Shown: positions 1-11,228, numbered from the stretch's first letter. The stretch: DNA of 64,000 nucleotides from Vombatus ursinus (GCF_900497805.2 NW_020954608.1:18319236-18383235); one strand, 5' to 3'. The notes: generated by a model from the sequence alone, not told the origin. Numbers and translations are program-made.

Positions 1-50
1 TATATCATATATAGACATGTATATATACATGTTTATATATGATATATATG
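1..50. repeat. TA-rich simple repeat
   Basis: Alternating tatata/catgta steps make up the first 50 bases. It is low-complexity sequence cut by the window edge. Confidence 0.6.
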
Positions 51-205
51 AAATCATAGAAATTTAGAAATGGGAGGGAAACTAAAGACCTTGTTGTCCA
101 ACTCCTCCATTTCACAGATGGAGCACTGAGGTTCTGCAAGGCTGTGATTTGCCCTTCACTTAATTCAGCTAGTTAGTGGAAGAAATGAAAATGGAAACGC
201 CATTC
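51..205 (-). repeat. MIR3-like CORE-SINE, antisense, diverged
   Basis: The order of motifs matches an inverted MIR-type SINE: atagaaatttagaaatggga, then ccaactcctccatttcacag and atggagcactgagg, then a tgatttgcccttcact segment. The matching sense-strand motifs are the Pol III SINE tail (tgtaaaatgag...tagatgacct...atctatga). It is a fossil with no visible target-site duplication. Confidence 0.5.
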
Positions 206-267
206 TAGTTATGCTACTAAGTGAATCTTAGCAACCTTGAAATTCTTGCTGAGAGTGATTAGAAAAT

Positions 268-455
268 AAAAACATTTATTAAGCGCATATTCTGTGCCAG
301 GCACTGTGCTAAGCACTTTACAAATATTATCTCATTTGATCCTCACAACAACCCTGGGAGATAGGTGTTATTATTATCCTCATTTGACAGTTGAAGAAAT
401 TAAGATAGAAAGAGGTTAAGTCACTCTCCCAGAGTCACACAGGTAGCAAGTATCT
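268..455 (-). repeat. MIR SINE, antisense
   Basis: It reads aacatttattaagcgc, tgtgccaggcactgtgctaa, ctcatttgatcctcacaaca, ttattattatcctcatttga and gaggttaagtcact, then cacacaggtagcaagt. That is the complement of a MIR element from its 3' end inward. It is one of the clearest MIR copies here. Confidence 0.85.
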
Positions 456-1299
456 GAGAAAGCCTGGAAAATATTTTCTCTTTGGAGAGGCAAATAAAAG
501 AGATTACAGTCTTCATTTCTGGGGGAAGTATCAGCATGACATCAAAGAGGCAAGGAAGAATAAAATTATGTTATCCTATTCCCCTTTAAATACACTGTGT
601 AACCCCATTTTTGGCCCTAACCACAGAGGCAGTAAGTTGAAAGCCTTGGAGTAAGTGGAACCTACTTGTTAGTTGGACAGTTTACCCAGCAGCATGAAGT
701 TCCAGGGTCAGCTTCTAACCTTAAACAGGAAAGGGCTTGTGGGAAGAAGAAGAGAAGGCAGGCACTAGGAGCTCTGATGACTGCTGGGGGAAAATATAAG
801 AGCTTCCAGAGATGGTGCCAAGATGAGGAGAATAATGACTCAAGTCAGGGAATGACAGAGAGTTTTTAAGTTTGATCTGTGGGATTCTATGAGTCAGCAG
901 TGCTGACCAAAAAGAGATTACTTTTCCTCTCACTGAAAATCATAGGGACAGTTGGCATTGGCAATGTCCCAACAAAGAGGCCACTTTGAAAGAAGAACTT
1001 TTTTCTCCTCACTCCCTTACCTTAGCGTATTTAGGAGGTGGATCATCATGAAGCTCTGGCCAATCCTCTTTGGTACAGGATCACTACCCTGCTGCCCCAC
1101 TACCACATTCAAGCTTTCACAGATCCAAGGGAACCAACCAGGAAATCCTGGATGTTCATATCCTTTAGCTAGGAGTCAGATGGAAAGTTGCATGTCCCTA
1201 GTACATCTACATTTCAGGCCAGCTGGATGGCACTGTTTCCCTTTCTCATTCAGCTTCTCTTGCCATCTTCTATGTTTAGAATAGACTTTCCTCAAACCT
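456..1299. other. No recognised feature
   Basis: I see no repeat or gene signature. Short open frames (666-869 plus, 721-933 minus, 952-1284 plus) overlap on opposite strands and match no family I know. They are chance frames. Confidence 0.5.
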
Positions 1300-1590
1300 A
1301 TCCTCTACCTGCCGCTATATTTTTCATCTTTTAAAGGCCCTTCTTTCCTTCCTGACTCAGTTCAGGTGCCACTTCATTTATTAAGACTTTCAGGATGCCT
1401 TTCACACTTCTCAAACTTTAGATGAGATTGAGCTTTCTCTTTTCAAAATTCCTCATATCATTTTGTCCAAACTTCTCTTTTGTACTTATCTCCTTCTTCT
1501 TCAATCATAGTTATTTGTGTAGGCTTTTTTTCAAGCCCCCTCAACATACCTCATTAGATTATAAGGTCATTCACAGCAAAGTTCGTAATG
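1300..1590 (+). repeat. L2/CR1-clade LINE 3' end, diverged
   Basis: The segments cctgactcagttcaggtgcc, acttcatttattaagacttt and attagattataaggtcattc occur in the order of the L2 3' region. There they would read 'ctcaggtgccacctcc...atgaagcc...tagattgtaagctcc'. Divergence is high, so the subfamily is not given. Confidence 0.45.
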
Positions 1591-1732
1591 TGTATATATT
1601 CTATACCCACATATATGTATATATACTATATGCATGTGGATAATGTAGAAGAAAATATATGTATATCATATGTGTGCACATAATATGTGTATGTCTGTAA
1701 TATACAATATATATACAATACATATGTATTTG

Positions 1733-1778
<46 letters not shown>

Positions 1779-1800
1779 TTACATATTGTAATATGGTGTA
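1588..1800. repeat. Compound TA/TG microsatellite
   Basis: Irregular (TA)n and TATG steps lead into a near-pure (TG)n run at about 1743-1775. It probably grew from an A/T-rich LINE tail just upstream. Confidence 0.8.
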
Positions 1801-1954
1801 TATGTAATACACAAACACAGATCCCTAGGACTTAATCAACTCTGACTTAATAATTAGGTTTTTTACAGATGTTTGTTAACTTTGTTTTTGAATTTTGTCT
1901 GTTCAATGTATTTATTCTCTGTGGAGTATGTGAGGTAGAATGCTTTGTAAAGGC

Positions 1955-2035
1955 TTTTTATTTGTTTGCTCATTTAATCAAGACATCTTGAGTTCTTGCT
2001 ACTAAGGAACCATGCTAGGCCCTGTGGGGGATATA
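1955..2035 (-). repeat. L2 tail, antisense, short
   Basis: The text tcttgagttcttgctac, ccatgctaggccctg and gggggatataaac follows the antisense L2 tail pattern 'tattaagcacctactatgtgccaggcactg...ctggggataca'. It is short and diverged. Confidence 0.4.
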
Positions 2036-2349
2036 AACACTGTGAGTTAATTTAGCTTGTGATTCTTTCTTTGGGTGTATATGTGCTTTTTTATCGGCTT
2101 TAGGATAAAAGTTTTGAATCTCAGGTTGGAAGTTATAAGGGAAGACTAGGCACTTTTCTGACCTTTTAAGAACATTGCTTTCTCATCTGGAATAGGATTT
2201 GGACAACATCTTTGATATTGCTAAGAGGAATTCATGGGAAGATAATTAATGAGAGCAACAAAGACTCAGCAGCAAAAATGAACAAGATTCATGCAGAAGT
2301 TCAGTTAGGAGATTTATCTAGAGTATACAGACTGTGGTTCAGAATTTGA
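2036..2349. other. No recognised feature
   Basis: Nothing identifiable is seen on either strand in these 314 bases. Confidence 0.5.
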
Positions 2350-2515
2350 AGGAAGTATGGTATAAAATGGCATGAATACTGGATATGGAGAGAGAATCCC
2401 CTGTTTTCAGGCTCATTTCTCTGCTCCGATCCTCAGTTTTCTTGTCTATAAGAAAAAAAGGAGCTGGACTTGATAAGCTCCAAGTACTTTCCTGCTCAAA
2501 ATTGTATTGCCCTAT
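2350..2515 (+). repeat. MIR3-like CORE-SINE
   Basis: The latter half is diagnostic: cctcagttttcttgtctata, then a ggagctggacttgataagct segment and aagtactttcctgctc. These follow the MIR3-type tail 'cctcatctgtaaaatgagggg-ctggactagatgacctc-aggtcccttccagctc'. A 127-codon frame over it (2385-2768) is incidental. Confidence 0.45.
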
Positions 2516-3587
2516 GCTCTGTATGTGCAAAGGGTTCCCTTCAGGGAAGATTCTTATTGGGAATGCCTCTGACCAGGTGGGAACACAGATCCTAAAAGAG
2601 GCCAACCCATTTTTACAAAAAAGATTATTACTATTATCTTCAATTTTTAACAAAAGTGAATTGCTGGATTCATATTTATTTCATACTTACATAAATGTTG
2701 TATTGCATCAATTTCTACCTTACACCAAAATTTTAACTAGAGATAGGTCTTTGCCCTTAGTCAAGTAAATAACCTTCTTGACAGTGTGATTTCAGGTTTC
2801 TCCTGAGAAAGAATAGAACTCTTTTCCTAAATAAAGAGTACTGCATGAAAATTTTACTACAGGAGTTTCTTTCGATTAATTATCTTAAAGCTTTGATCTC
2901 TGTTAAAAATGGTACGTATTGATCGGGCATAGGTGACTCATTACTGATGGGGAAAGGGAACATGCTCTGAGAAATACCATGGTCTCACTCTGAGGTAAGC
3001 AAAAAAAAAAAAATTAACCTAAATTGCTACCTGCCTATTTGTGGCTAGAAAGTTCTCCTTGCCTGAATACACATGACTATACCACCCGTGGGTCTGCCTA
3101 TGAGTTCTACTGTGTATCCCTTTGAATATGCTTCTGTTCTGGGGGCTCTGCTGCTACAGCTGTCATTGACTGAGCCTCTTCCCAGCCCCAGGTTACTTCC
3201 CCTTTTCCCCAAAGCTTCAGAGCCATAACCTGAAATGTTCACTACTGAGGAAATCTCTAGAAGTTCCATAATGTACAACTGGCACTCAGTGGGAAGAAAG
3301 GCTGGGCACTGCCTAGTACAAGGAGCCATAGAACCCAGAACACCATATGGCTGTTTCTGGGGTTAGCCTCTTCCAGGGACATGAAGTGTGTTACGTGGTA
3401 CCTTTACATTTATTTAGTTATTCATAATAGTTATGTGGTAAGGTGAATTTTAAGTTGTTTTATCACAATTGGAATCAGAGATGAATGATTACCTAGGCAT
3501 TAGGATGGAAAAAGGTAAGGTTTGGGGGAAATAGGCTGCAAAAAGGTCTTGAAGTCAACTCCCAGCAAATCCTTAAAAGTAGCTAAT
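2516..3587. other. No recognised feature; short poly(A) at 3001-3013
   Basis: I cannot assign this kilobase. A 13-base A run at 3001-3013 could be the tail of an old retrotransposon, but no body is recognisable upstream of it. Confidence 0.45.
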
Positions 3588-3705
3588 AGAATATTAGAGC
3601 TAAAAGGGACCTTAAGTTGTACAAGATGTTGAAAAGCCCTGATTCCACTGAGGGGAACAAGAAAATAAATGAGAAACTACCAAAGTATACTCAGGTCCTT
3701 TGTAA
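3588..3705 (-). repeat. MIR3-like SINE, antisense, diverged
   Basis: The stretch atattagagctaaaaggga and ccttaagttgtacaagatg mirrors the antisense MIR3 motif 'atttagagctggaagggaccttagaggtcatct'. The rest is too diverged to place ends. Confidence 0.4.
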
Positions 3706-3974
3706 TAGGAGGGGGCCTTTCATACAAGAGTAGCACAATGTTTTAACTGATTTGGGGACTGAATTGACAAAAGTTGATTGAATTAATAAAACCAAATGAT
3801 TATTTTGATGTTATATAATCACAATCAATAAAATGCTATGAGCACTGGGTTTTCATGAGATATCTTTAGGGATCTCTTGAAAAAAACATCACAGTTGGTT
3901 ATCTAACTGGCGATTGTGCCAAGTTGGATTGAAGGAAACTCAGCTTTTGGGGATGTTTTTCTTCTCTAGAAGTT

Positions 3975-5324
3975 AATGTTGGGAGTACACCTGCCAAAAC
4001 AAACCCAGGAACTATATAAACAAAATTATAAAAAAAGTTTTATACAAATAAAATCAGATTTAAATAAATGGAGAAATGTTCATTATTCCTGAGTAAGCAG
4101 TGCCAATATTATCCAAACTAATTTATATATTAAGTGTCATCCCAATTAAATTGCCATTTTTTTTACTGAATTAGAAAAAATAACAAAAATAATTTGGAAA
4201 AACAAAACAAAATCAAAGGAAATAACAAAAAAAGTAAAGGAAGGAAGTTTAGTAGTACCAGACCTTAAATTATATTATAAGGTAGTAATTATCAAAGCTA
4301 TCTAGTATTGGATAAGAAATAGAAAAGTAGATCAATAGAATAGAGTAGACATACAATTTGCAGCAGCAAATAAACATAATAAGTTTGTATTTGACAAGTG
4401 TAAAGACAAGATATTGGGATGAGAATCCTTTATTTCACAAAAATTGTGGGGAAAACTGCAAAGCTCAGAAACTGGACATAGATCAATTTCTTACACCATT
4501 TACCAAGATTAGGTCAAAATGAATATATGACCTAGAAATAAAGAGGGATTTTACAAGAAAACTAGAAGAACATAGAACATTACTTAACAGACTCATGGAT
4601 AGGTGAACTATTTATGAATAAACATGAGATAGAGAGCAATGAATAATTTCAGTTACATTAAATTTTAAAAGTTTTTGTACAAATGAAACAAATGTAGCCA
4701 AGATGAGAAGAAAAGCATAAAACTGGGGGGAAATTTATAGACAGTTAATCAGAAAAAGTCTCATTTAAAATATATAATGAACTTTGACAAATCTCTGAGA
4801 ATATGAGTAATATTCCTCAATTGATAAATAGTCAACAGATATGAACTAACAGTTATCCAATCAAGAAATCAAAACAATTTATAGTCATATGAAAAATGCA
4901 AATTAAAACAACCTTGAAATATCATTTTATACCTACCAGATTGGTTATTATGATAGAAGGGGAAAGTGACAAATGTTGGAGGGGATGTGGAAGAATTGGG
5001 ACACTAATTCATTCTTGATAGAATTATGAACTGATCCAACCATTTTGGAGAGCAATCTGGAATTATATAAATGAATTATTAAATTACGTATACTCTTTGA
5101 CCCAGCAATACCACTTCTTGGTCTATTTCCAAAGATGATTAGGGAAAAAGGAAAGGAATTTATATATTCTAAAATGTTTATTTCTGTCTTTGTGGTAGCA
5201 AAGAACTGGAAATTGCCGGTATGCCCATCAATTTGGGAATAGCTGAACAAGTTGTGGTATATGATTATGATGGAATATTACTGTACTATAAGAAATGATG
5301 AGTTCAATGATTTTAGAAAAACAT
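3975..5324 (+). mobile_element. L1, ORF2 3' portion, first half (split by copy A)
   Basis: Diagnostic L1 text lies in order: acaaacccaggaactatata near 3999, aataaaatcagatttaaata, the block ending taccagattggttat, gttggaggggatgtggaaga, ttgacccagcaataccactt and gaatagctgaacaagttgtg. This is the end of ORF2 and its approach to the 3' UTR, parallel to the human L1 text 'gtgctggagaggatgtggaga ... tttgacccagccatccc'. It is 5'-truncated near 3975 and holds many stops. It stops in mid-sequence at 5324 and resumes at 7378, beyond the copy A insertion. Net length without the insertion is about 1.8 kb. Confidence 0.85.
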
Positions 5325-7367
5325 AGGGGGTGAGGCAGAGCCAGTACAGCAGAGAGAAGCCAAAAAGTTTCCTGAACTCTCCCCAGTTTCCCTTAGAAAC
5401 AACATTTGATCAAGCCTCTAAACAGATTCTAGAATGACAGAACCCACAAAAAGACAGAGTGAAACAATTTTCCAGCCTAATGTAACTGAAAAGAACTTCA
5501 GGAAAAGTCTGTCTCATTTGGGTAAAAGGGGAGTACAACCCAGCACAGATGATGTCTAGGCAAGCCAGAGGCTCTTAGTCACAGCAGAGATCAGCAAGTG
5601 AGGCCCCTAGTTCATCCTAGCTTAGCAGGCCAGTAGTGAGGCCTCCAGCTTTAACACAGAAGGCAAATTGTGAGCCCTGGACCCCCAGCACAACAGGCAT
5701 GCCTAAGCCAGCCACCTCTAGCACAATGGGTAAGCCACAAGCACCTGAGGCCTTGGTATGGAAAACCAATGACCAGGGGCCCCTATCTCCCAGCATAAGA
5801 AGCTTGGAATAGTGGCCCCTGTGCCCCAGGAACAGAGCTCAACTTTACAAGTCATGAAATAGACTGAGAAATGAGTAAGAAACAGAAGAGATATCTTACC
5901 ATAGAAAACTACTACGGCAACAGGGAAGTTCAAAACATGAAGTCAGAAGAGGACAACATTAAAATGCCTACATGTGAAGCTTCAAAGGGCAATATGAATT
6001 GGTCTCAAGCCCAAAAAGTCCTCTTGGAAGGGCTCCAAAAAGATCTTAAAAATCACAGAAGAGAAGTAGAAGAAAAATTGGGAAAAGAAATGAAAGTTAT
6101 AAAGGAGAATTATGAAAAAAAGTGTCAACAACTTGGAAAAGGAAGCACAAAAATTGACTGAAGAAAACAACTCCTTAAAAAATACAAATGACCAAATGGA
6201 AAAAAAAATCCTCTGAAGAAAACAACCATTTTAAAAGTAGAATTGGCTCAATGGAAAAGGAGGTACAAAAGCTAATTGAAGAAAACAATTCTTTAAAAAT
6301 TAGAAATGAACAAGTGGAAGCTAATGACTTTAGGAAACATCAAGAATCAGTAAAACAAAATCAAAAGAACAAAAAAAAATGAGAAGAACATGTAAAATAT
6401 CTCATTGGAAAAACAACTGACCTGAAAAATAGATCCAGAAGAGATGATTTAAGAATTATTGCACTACCTGAAGGCCATGATCAAAAAAAGAGCCTGGACC
6501 GCATGTTTCAAGAAATCATTAAAGAAAACTGCTCTGAGGTCCTGGAACCAGAAAATAAAATAGTCATTGAAAGAATCCATCAATCACCTCCTGAAAGGGA
6601 TCCCAAAATGAAAACTCCAAGAAATACTGTAACCAAATTCCAGAATTATAAGGTCAAGGAAAAAATACTGCAAGCAGCCATAAAGAAACAATTCAAATAT
6701 CAGGGAGCCACAGTCAGGATTACAAAGGACTTACAGCTTCTACATTAAAAGATAAAAGGGCTTGGAATATGATATTTTGGAAAGCAAAGGAGCTTGGATT
6801 ACAACTAAGAACCAACTACCCAGCAAAATTGAGCACAATATTTCAGGGGAAAAGATGGGTATTCAATGAAATAGAGGACTTTCAAACTTTCCTGGTGAAA
6901 AGACCAGAGCTAAACAGAAAATTTGATCTTCAAATACAAGGCTCAGGAGAAGCATAAAAAGATAAACAGGAAAGAAAAAAACCACATGTTTTTCAATAAG
7001 ATTTAAACTGCTTTCCCTACATGGGAAGATGATACTTGTAACTCTTGAGAACTGTATCTCTATTAGGGCAGTTAGAAGGAGCATACATAGACAGAGGGTA
7101 TAAGTTGACTTTGATGTTATTATATAAATAAAATTAAGGGGTGAAAAAAAAGATTGTACTGGGAGAAGAGGAGAGACAGAATAGGGTAAATCACATCACA
7201 TGAAGAAGCACAAAAGACCTATTACAGTAGAAGGAAAGAAGGCAGGAGGTGAGCATTGTTTGAACCTTACTCTTATTGGATTTGGCTCGAAGAGGGAATA
7301 ACATACATACTGAGTTGGGTATAAAATTTTATCTTACCATATAGGGAAGTAGGAGGGGAAAGGGGAA
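5325..7367 (+). mobile_element. L1 copy A: 5'-complete, ends in the inter-ORF spacer
   Basis: It starts with the L1 5' head (gggggtgaggcagagcc), runs through a roughly 550-base 5' UTR and ORF1 (5871-6957), and ends in the purine-rich spacer between ORF1 and ORF2 (ggaggggaaaggggaaag). It has no ORF2, no 3' UTR and no poly(A) tail. The flanks are agaaaaacat at 5315-5324 and agaaaatcat at 7368-7377, a 10-bp target-site duplication with one mismatch. Removing the element rejoins the older L1 exactly. The spacer is closer to that of copy D than to copies B and C. In D the same spacer point is followed by aaaaggg, so the insertion probably primed inside the RNA at an A-rich site. Confidence 0.85.
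5871..6957 (+). pseudogene. L1 ORF1 remnant of copy A
   Basis: L1 ORF1 encodes the trimeric RNA-binding chaperone of the L1 particle. The start is MSKKQKRYLTIENYYG. Next comes a coiled coil with EENNSLK-type heptads, then an RRM-like part (DLRIIALPEGHDQKKSLD) and a C-terminal domain containing KAKELGLQLRTNYPAKLST and RPELNRKFDLQIQ. It is broken: the open pieces 5871-6161, 6188-6382, 6503-6748 and 6769-6957 lie in three different frames, so at least two frameshifts plus stops are present. The length from start to final stop, about 1.09 kb, suits a full ORF1 of roughly 345 codons with small insertions. Confidence 0.8.
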
Positions 7368-7377
7368 AGAAAATCAT

Positions 7378-7850
7378 GGAAAAACTTGCATGAAATCACG
7401 AAGAGTGAAATGAGCAGAAGCAAAGGAATATTGTATACAGTAACAACAATATTGTTTTAAGAATCACTTTGAATGAGTAAGTTATTTTGACTATTATAAA
7501 TTCCCAAATTAACTATAAGGGATGTATGAAGAAAGATACTATATGCATACAGAGAAAGAACTGATGAATAGAAATATGCATAGAATAATTTTATGTATAT
7601 ATACATGTGTGCATGTATGTATACACACATGCATATTTGTGTCTAATGGTAGACAACACTAGGGCAAGGAGGAGGGAAAGAAAAAAAGGAAAAGAAAGAA
7701 ATTTACATGATAATTTTGTAGTATATTTGAAAGGAATAGCAAGTTATACATAGGAGATTTTCAGTTTCACATGCAATCTTTTTTTATTGTACTATGCTAT
7801 TGAAATTATTTTTTATTCCATAAATTTTTTAAATGAAAAAAAATAAGAAT
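7378..7850 (+). mobile_element. L1 3' UTR, second half of the split element
   Basis: This continues the L1 begun at 3975: ggaaaaacttgcatgaaatc, then agtgaaatgagcagaagcaa and ggaatattgtatacagtaac. The region ends in an A/T-rich tail near 7845. The same text occurs, better preserved, at 9220-9310. Confidence 0.8.
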
Positions 7851-7859
7851 GGAAAGGTA

Positions 7860-7980
7860 AGAAGGTCTTTAAAAGACAAACAGAAGATTTATACTTGATA
7901 CTGGAGGTAAGGGGGAAATCCTATTGGATGAGCAGTCTTGATTACAGGGGCTAGGTGAGACAAATACTTTGATAAGAATT
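7860..7980 (-). repeat. L2 fragment, antisense
   Basis: The text cagaagatttatacttgata, then ctggaggtaagggggaaatc and ctattggatgagcag matches the antisense L2 pattern 'cagaggattttatatttgatcctggaggtaatagggagccact'. Confidence 0.5.
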
Positions 7981-8074
7981 CCATTAACATTAATTAATAT
8001 ATTCTTGTTAATACTTTGCTCCATTGCATAGTTCAGGCAAATACAGATTGGGATTAAAAAAGAAGAAGTTAATG

Positions 8075-8330
8075 TTTAAATGGTTAGCACACCAGGCTAG
8101 AAATGAGAAGATCTGGGATGTACCTTCAACTTCATGAATTATTTATATTTCAGATTTCCCAGCAACCAAATTAAGTATAATAACATGCACCACAGCTTTA
8201 CTTGCTTCATATTAATGTTCTGAGATGCTGCATATGGAACCTTTATTTTCATCTAATAGAAACCTGTAAGGATAAATAAGATTTCTGAAATGTGTTCAGA
8301 AATGTTATGTCAATTCAAGCTGTTGTTGTT
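8075..8330 (+). repeat. Possible MIR SINE, very diverged
   Basis: The segments aaatggttagcacaccaggc and gaagatctgggatgtacctt, then a taaggataaataagatttct segment, fall in MIR order. A MIR reads 'agtggttagagc...gagacctgggttc...gaggataaaatgag'. Weak match. Confidence 0.3.
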
Positions 8331-9164
8331 GCTGTTATTATCCCTTAAGACTGGGAATTTTTTCCTATTCTGAGTTATGCAAATATTTTCAACAAAAATA
8401 ATGATGAGTTCAGTCCTAATATTTAGTTCCATGTGGCTAGAATTTCTTTTTTTTTTAGATATTTGACCTTGAAAATTATGTGCAACTAACTCCCTGACAG
8501 ATATTAATTTGGATTGTAGCTTTAGATTTGGAATAAACCTTCATGTCCATAAGCTTGCAACAAGTTTTAATGAATTATTTGCATACTCATATGTTTTTCC
8601 ATCTGTACGTATGGTTAAATTCTAGTAGGATTTCAAGACTTTATCATTTTAATGTTCTCATGAATATAGTTTCATTTAGCACTTATTTCATTCCTTTAGA
8701 GAAAAGCTGTTTTTTTTTAAATGATATGCTTTCCTTTTTTGGCCTTGTTTCTTGTGGTTGGGAGGATGGGAGGTCAACGAGAAGAATGTTTCTTCCAGTA
8801 TTTAATTTTCCCCTCAGTTATTACTGAGAATGTCATGTAATTGCTCTTTGTCCAATTTCACTGAATACCAGCAACCTAATCGTAGTCTATTTCCTTCCTA
8901 CATCTACCACAATATGTGTATTGTACATAAAGTCCTCAAAGATGAGGTCTCCTGTAGCCTTGAGTGATCTGAATGTCATAAAAAAGATACCACCCCTGAA
9001 ATCTGAATGCCTGAAAATCTTACCATTAACAAATATTCTTAGGAGCCTGGAACAACATTCCATGTTGTTGTTGTTATTTTCCTGAGATAAGGAATTATTT
9101 TGCAAAGCCTATACATGAAAATCAATGAGGTAATCTGAATATCTTTCAAATTCTTCTAACAAAT
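8331..9164. other. No recognised feature
   Basis: A/T-rich DNA without a repeat signature that I can name. The frames at 8543-8827 and 8887-9105 are short and unrecognised. Confidence 0.45.
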
Positions 9165-9320
9165 AAGCATACTTAGAATATCACTATGCTATAAGAAATA
9201 ATGAGCTAGTTGATGTAAGAAAAACATGGAAGGACTTACATGAAATAATGAAAAATGAAATAAGCAGTAGCAAGAGAATGTTATACGTAGTAACAGAAAT
9301 ATTGTCTTAAGAATGACATT

Positions 9321-9468
9321 GGGGGGCAGCTAGGTGGCACAGTGGATAGAGCACCAATCCTGAAGCCGGGAGTACCTGAGTTCAAATCCAGCCTCAGACC
9401 AAAAACTTGACACTTACTAGCTGTGTGACCCTGGGCAAGTCACTTAACCCTAATTGCCTAAAAAAAAA
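9321..9468 (+). mobile_element. Marsupial tRNA-derived SINE (MAR1/WSINE-like)
   Basis: The body runs ggggggcagctaggtggcac, agtggatagagcac, gagttcaaatccagcctcag, ctgtgtgaccctgggcaagt and cacttaaccctaattgcc, then an A tail. The Pol III boxes lie in the head (ctaggtggcacagtgg as box A region, gttcaaatcc as box B). A perfect 12-bp target-site duplication, aagaatgacatt, lies at 9309-9320 and 9469-9480. Perfect flanks and low divergence mark it as one of the youngest insertions here. The family name is tentative; the class is secure. Confidence 0.92.
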
Positions 9469-9603
9469 AAGAATGACATTGAATGACTAATTGATCTTGA
9501 GTAGCATAAATACTCAAATCAACTGCAAAGGACCTATGAAGGGGGATGCTATACACCTCCAGAGAAGGAACCGATAAATAGAAGTATATATAACATGCTT
9601 TTA

Positions 9604-9665
9604 CATATAGATAGATAGATAGGTAGATAGATAGATAGACAGACAGACAGACACAGATATAGATA
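9604..9665. repeat. (GATA)n/(GACA)n microsatellite in an L1 3' UTR
   Basis: tagatagatagataggtaga leads to tagacagacagacagacaca. It sits inside the L1 3' UTR of the preceding entry. Confidence 0.85.
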
Positions 9666-10670
9666 TAAACATAGATATATACACATGCTTATTTGTATTT
9701 AATTTTAGCCTAACCTAGGACAGGGTGGGGAGGGAGGGAGAAAAAAAAGTACACAGTATAGAACAAAAGAAAACTGAGAAGGAAGCAAAGAAAGGCAGGG
9801 TAACTTTGAAAACAAATAGTATTTATTACATAATTGTTTTTTTTTAAGTAAACAGTCTGAAATAGAAATTCATGGTTTCATATTAAATCCTCTCTTTACG
9901 TTATGTACATGGAAATTGTTACACCTTTTTGTTTTAAGTTAAAGTGAATAAAACATTTTATAAGATCAAATTGCACAGATTTGTGGAGAACTTAAATGCA
10001 AATGATAGCAATAAAATTATCATATCAATAAAAAATAAGCACAGTCAAGCAAAAAAGATTCATGTATTTGTCATTTCTAAACACACATGTCTTATTCTAT
10101 ACTTTGAGTCCATCATTGCTCTGTCAGGAGGTGGGTAGCATATTTCATTCTCTGGAGTCATGATTAGTTATTGCATTAGTCAGAATTCTTCAGTCTTTCA
10201 CTATTCTTCTTATTTAAAATATGAGGTTTTTTTGTGAAAAACTAAGTATATTTCCCTTAATCCTATCCCACCTCTCATTTATTCTATTCTTTCTTTTGAC
10301 CATATCCCTTCTTATAAGTGTTTGCTTCTGATTACCCCTTCCCCCAATCTGCCCTCCCCTCTATCATACCCCTGCTTTCTTGTCCCCTTCCCCCCCCCAT
10401 TTTCCTGTAGGGTAAGATAGATTTCCATACTCAATTGAGTGTGTATGTTATTCCTTCCTTAAGCCAAATCCAATGAGAATAAGATTCACTCATTCTCTCT
10501 CATCTTCCCCCTTTTCCCCTCCACTGTAAAAGCCTTTTCTTGTCTGCTTTATGTGAGATAATTTACCCCATTCTACCTCTCCCTTTTTCCTTCTCCCAGT
10601 GTAATCCTCTCTCACCCCTTAATTTTATTCTCCAGATATCACTCCTTCATCTTCAACTCACCTTGTGCCC

Positions 10671-10674
10671 TCTG

Positions 10675-10722
<48 letters not shown>

Positions 10723-10723
10723 C
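10671..10723. repeat. (TATC)n microsatellite in the copy E spacer
   Basis: Thirteen or so tatc/tcta units. The tract sits at the same spacer position as the GATA tract of copy C (46376-46493) and the short GATA seed of copy B (28918-28933). Confidence 0.92.
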
Positions 10724-10856
10724 ATATAATTTTTCCCTCCAACTATTCTAATACTGACAAAGGTCTCATGAGTTACAAATATCATCTTTCCATGTAGGAA
10801 TGTAAACAGTTCAACCTAAATAAGTCCCTTATGATTTCTCTTTCCTGTTTTCCTCT

Positions 10857-11228
10857 TCATGTTTCTCTTGAGTCTTGTATTTGAAAGTCAAATTTTCCAT
10901 TCAGCTCTGGTCTTTTCATCAAGAATGCTTGAAAGTCATTTATTTCACTGAATATCCATTTTTTCCCCTGAAGGATTATACTCAGTTTTGCTGAGTAGAT
11001 GACTCTTGGTTGTAATCCTATCTCCTTTGCTCTCCAGAATATTATATTCCATGTCCTCTGGTCCCTTAATGTGTAGAAGAGGCTAAATCGTGTGTTATCC
11101 TGATTGTATTTCCACAATACTTGAGTTGTTTCTTTCTGGCTGCCTGCAATATTTTCTCCTTGACCTGGGAACTCTGGAATTTGGCTGTAATATTCCTAGG
11201 AGTTTTCCTTTAGGGATCTCTTTCAGGA
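10857..11228 (-). pseudogene. L1 ORF1 C-terminal remnant of copy E
   Basis: The minus-strand frame at 11117-10857 gives MWKYNQDNTRFSLFYTLRDQ, then RAKEIGLQPRVIYSAKLSII, a KKWIFSEINDFQAFL segment and RPELNGKFDFQIQDS. This is the conserved C-terminal domain of L1 ORF1. The sequence from 11118 to 11228 continues upstream into the RRM/CTD junction (a QVKEKILQAAR-like block) in a shifted frame. It lacks the coiled coil and the N-terminus. Confidence 0.8.

Larger units (their letters stand above)
9165..9845 (+). mobile_element. L1 3' end, 5'-truncated, carrying a SINE
   Basis: Text from 9187 (tatcactatgctataagaaa), then catggaaggacttacatgaa and tgaaataagcagtagcaaga, equals the L1 3' region also seen at 5270-5324 plus 7378-7500. 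After the SINE at 9321-9468 it resumes with gaatgactaattgatcttga and includes ccagagaaggaaccgataaa. A GATA tract sits in the 3' UTR near 9605. The A/T-rich end is near 9845. Confidence 0.75.
9945..11228 (-). mobile_element. L1 copy E: ORF1 C-terminus, spacer and 3' UTR, no ORF2
   Basis: Read on the minus strand, the element enters within the ORF1 C-terminal half at 11228 and crosses the inter-ORF spacer, which holds a (TATC)n tract at 10671-10723. It reaches the spacer motif matching 'gaaatatacttggtttttca' near 10240 and then goes directly to an L1-type 3' UTR (10220 down to about 9945). The complement of that UTR reads 'gtgaaagactgaagaattct ... ctacccacctcctgacagag'. Nothing from ORF2 lies between. 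The 5' end is truncated and no target-site duplication was found. The 3' UTR differs from that of copy B, so the ORF2 loss may be a separate event. The left end is uncertain by about 100 bases. Confidence 0.75.

Noticed and set aside
2385-2768. 127-codon plus-strand open frame
   Set aside because: It starts inside a MIR3-like SINE and runs into unassigned A/T-rich DNA; an opposite frame of similar length overlaps it.
9321-9400. tRNA-like heads with Pol III A and B boxes (also 55092, 41864, 47659)
   Set aside because: They belong to SINEs with A tails and target-site duplications and do not fold as complete tRNA genes.
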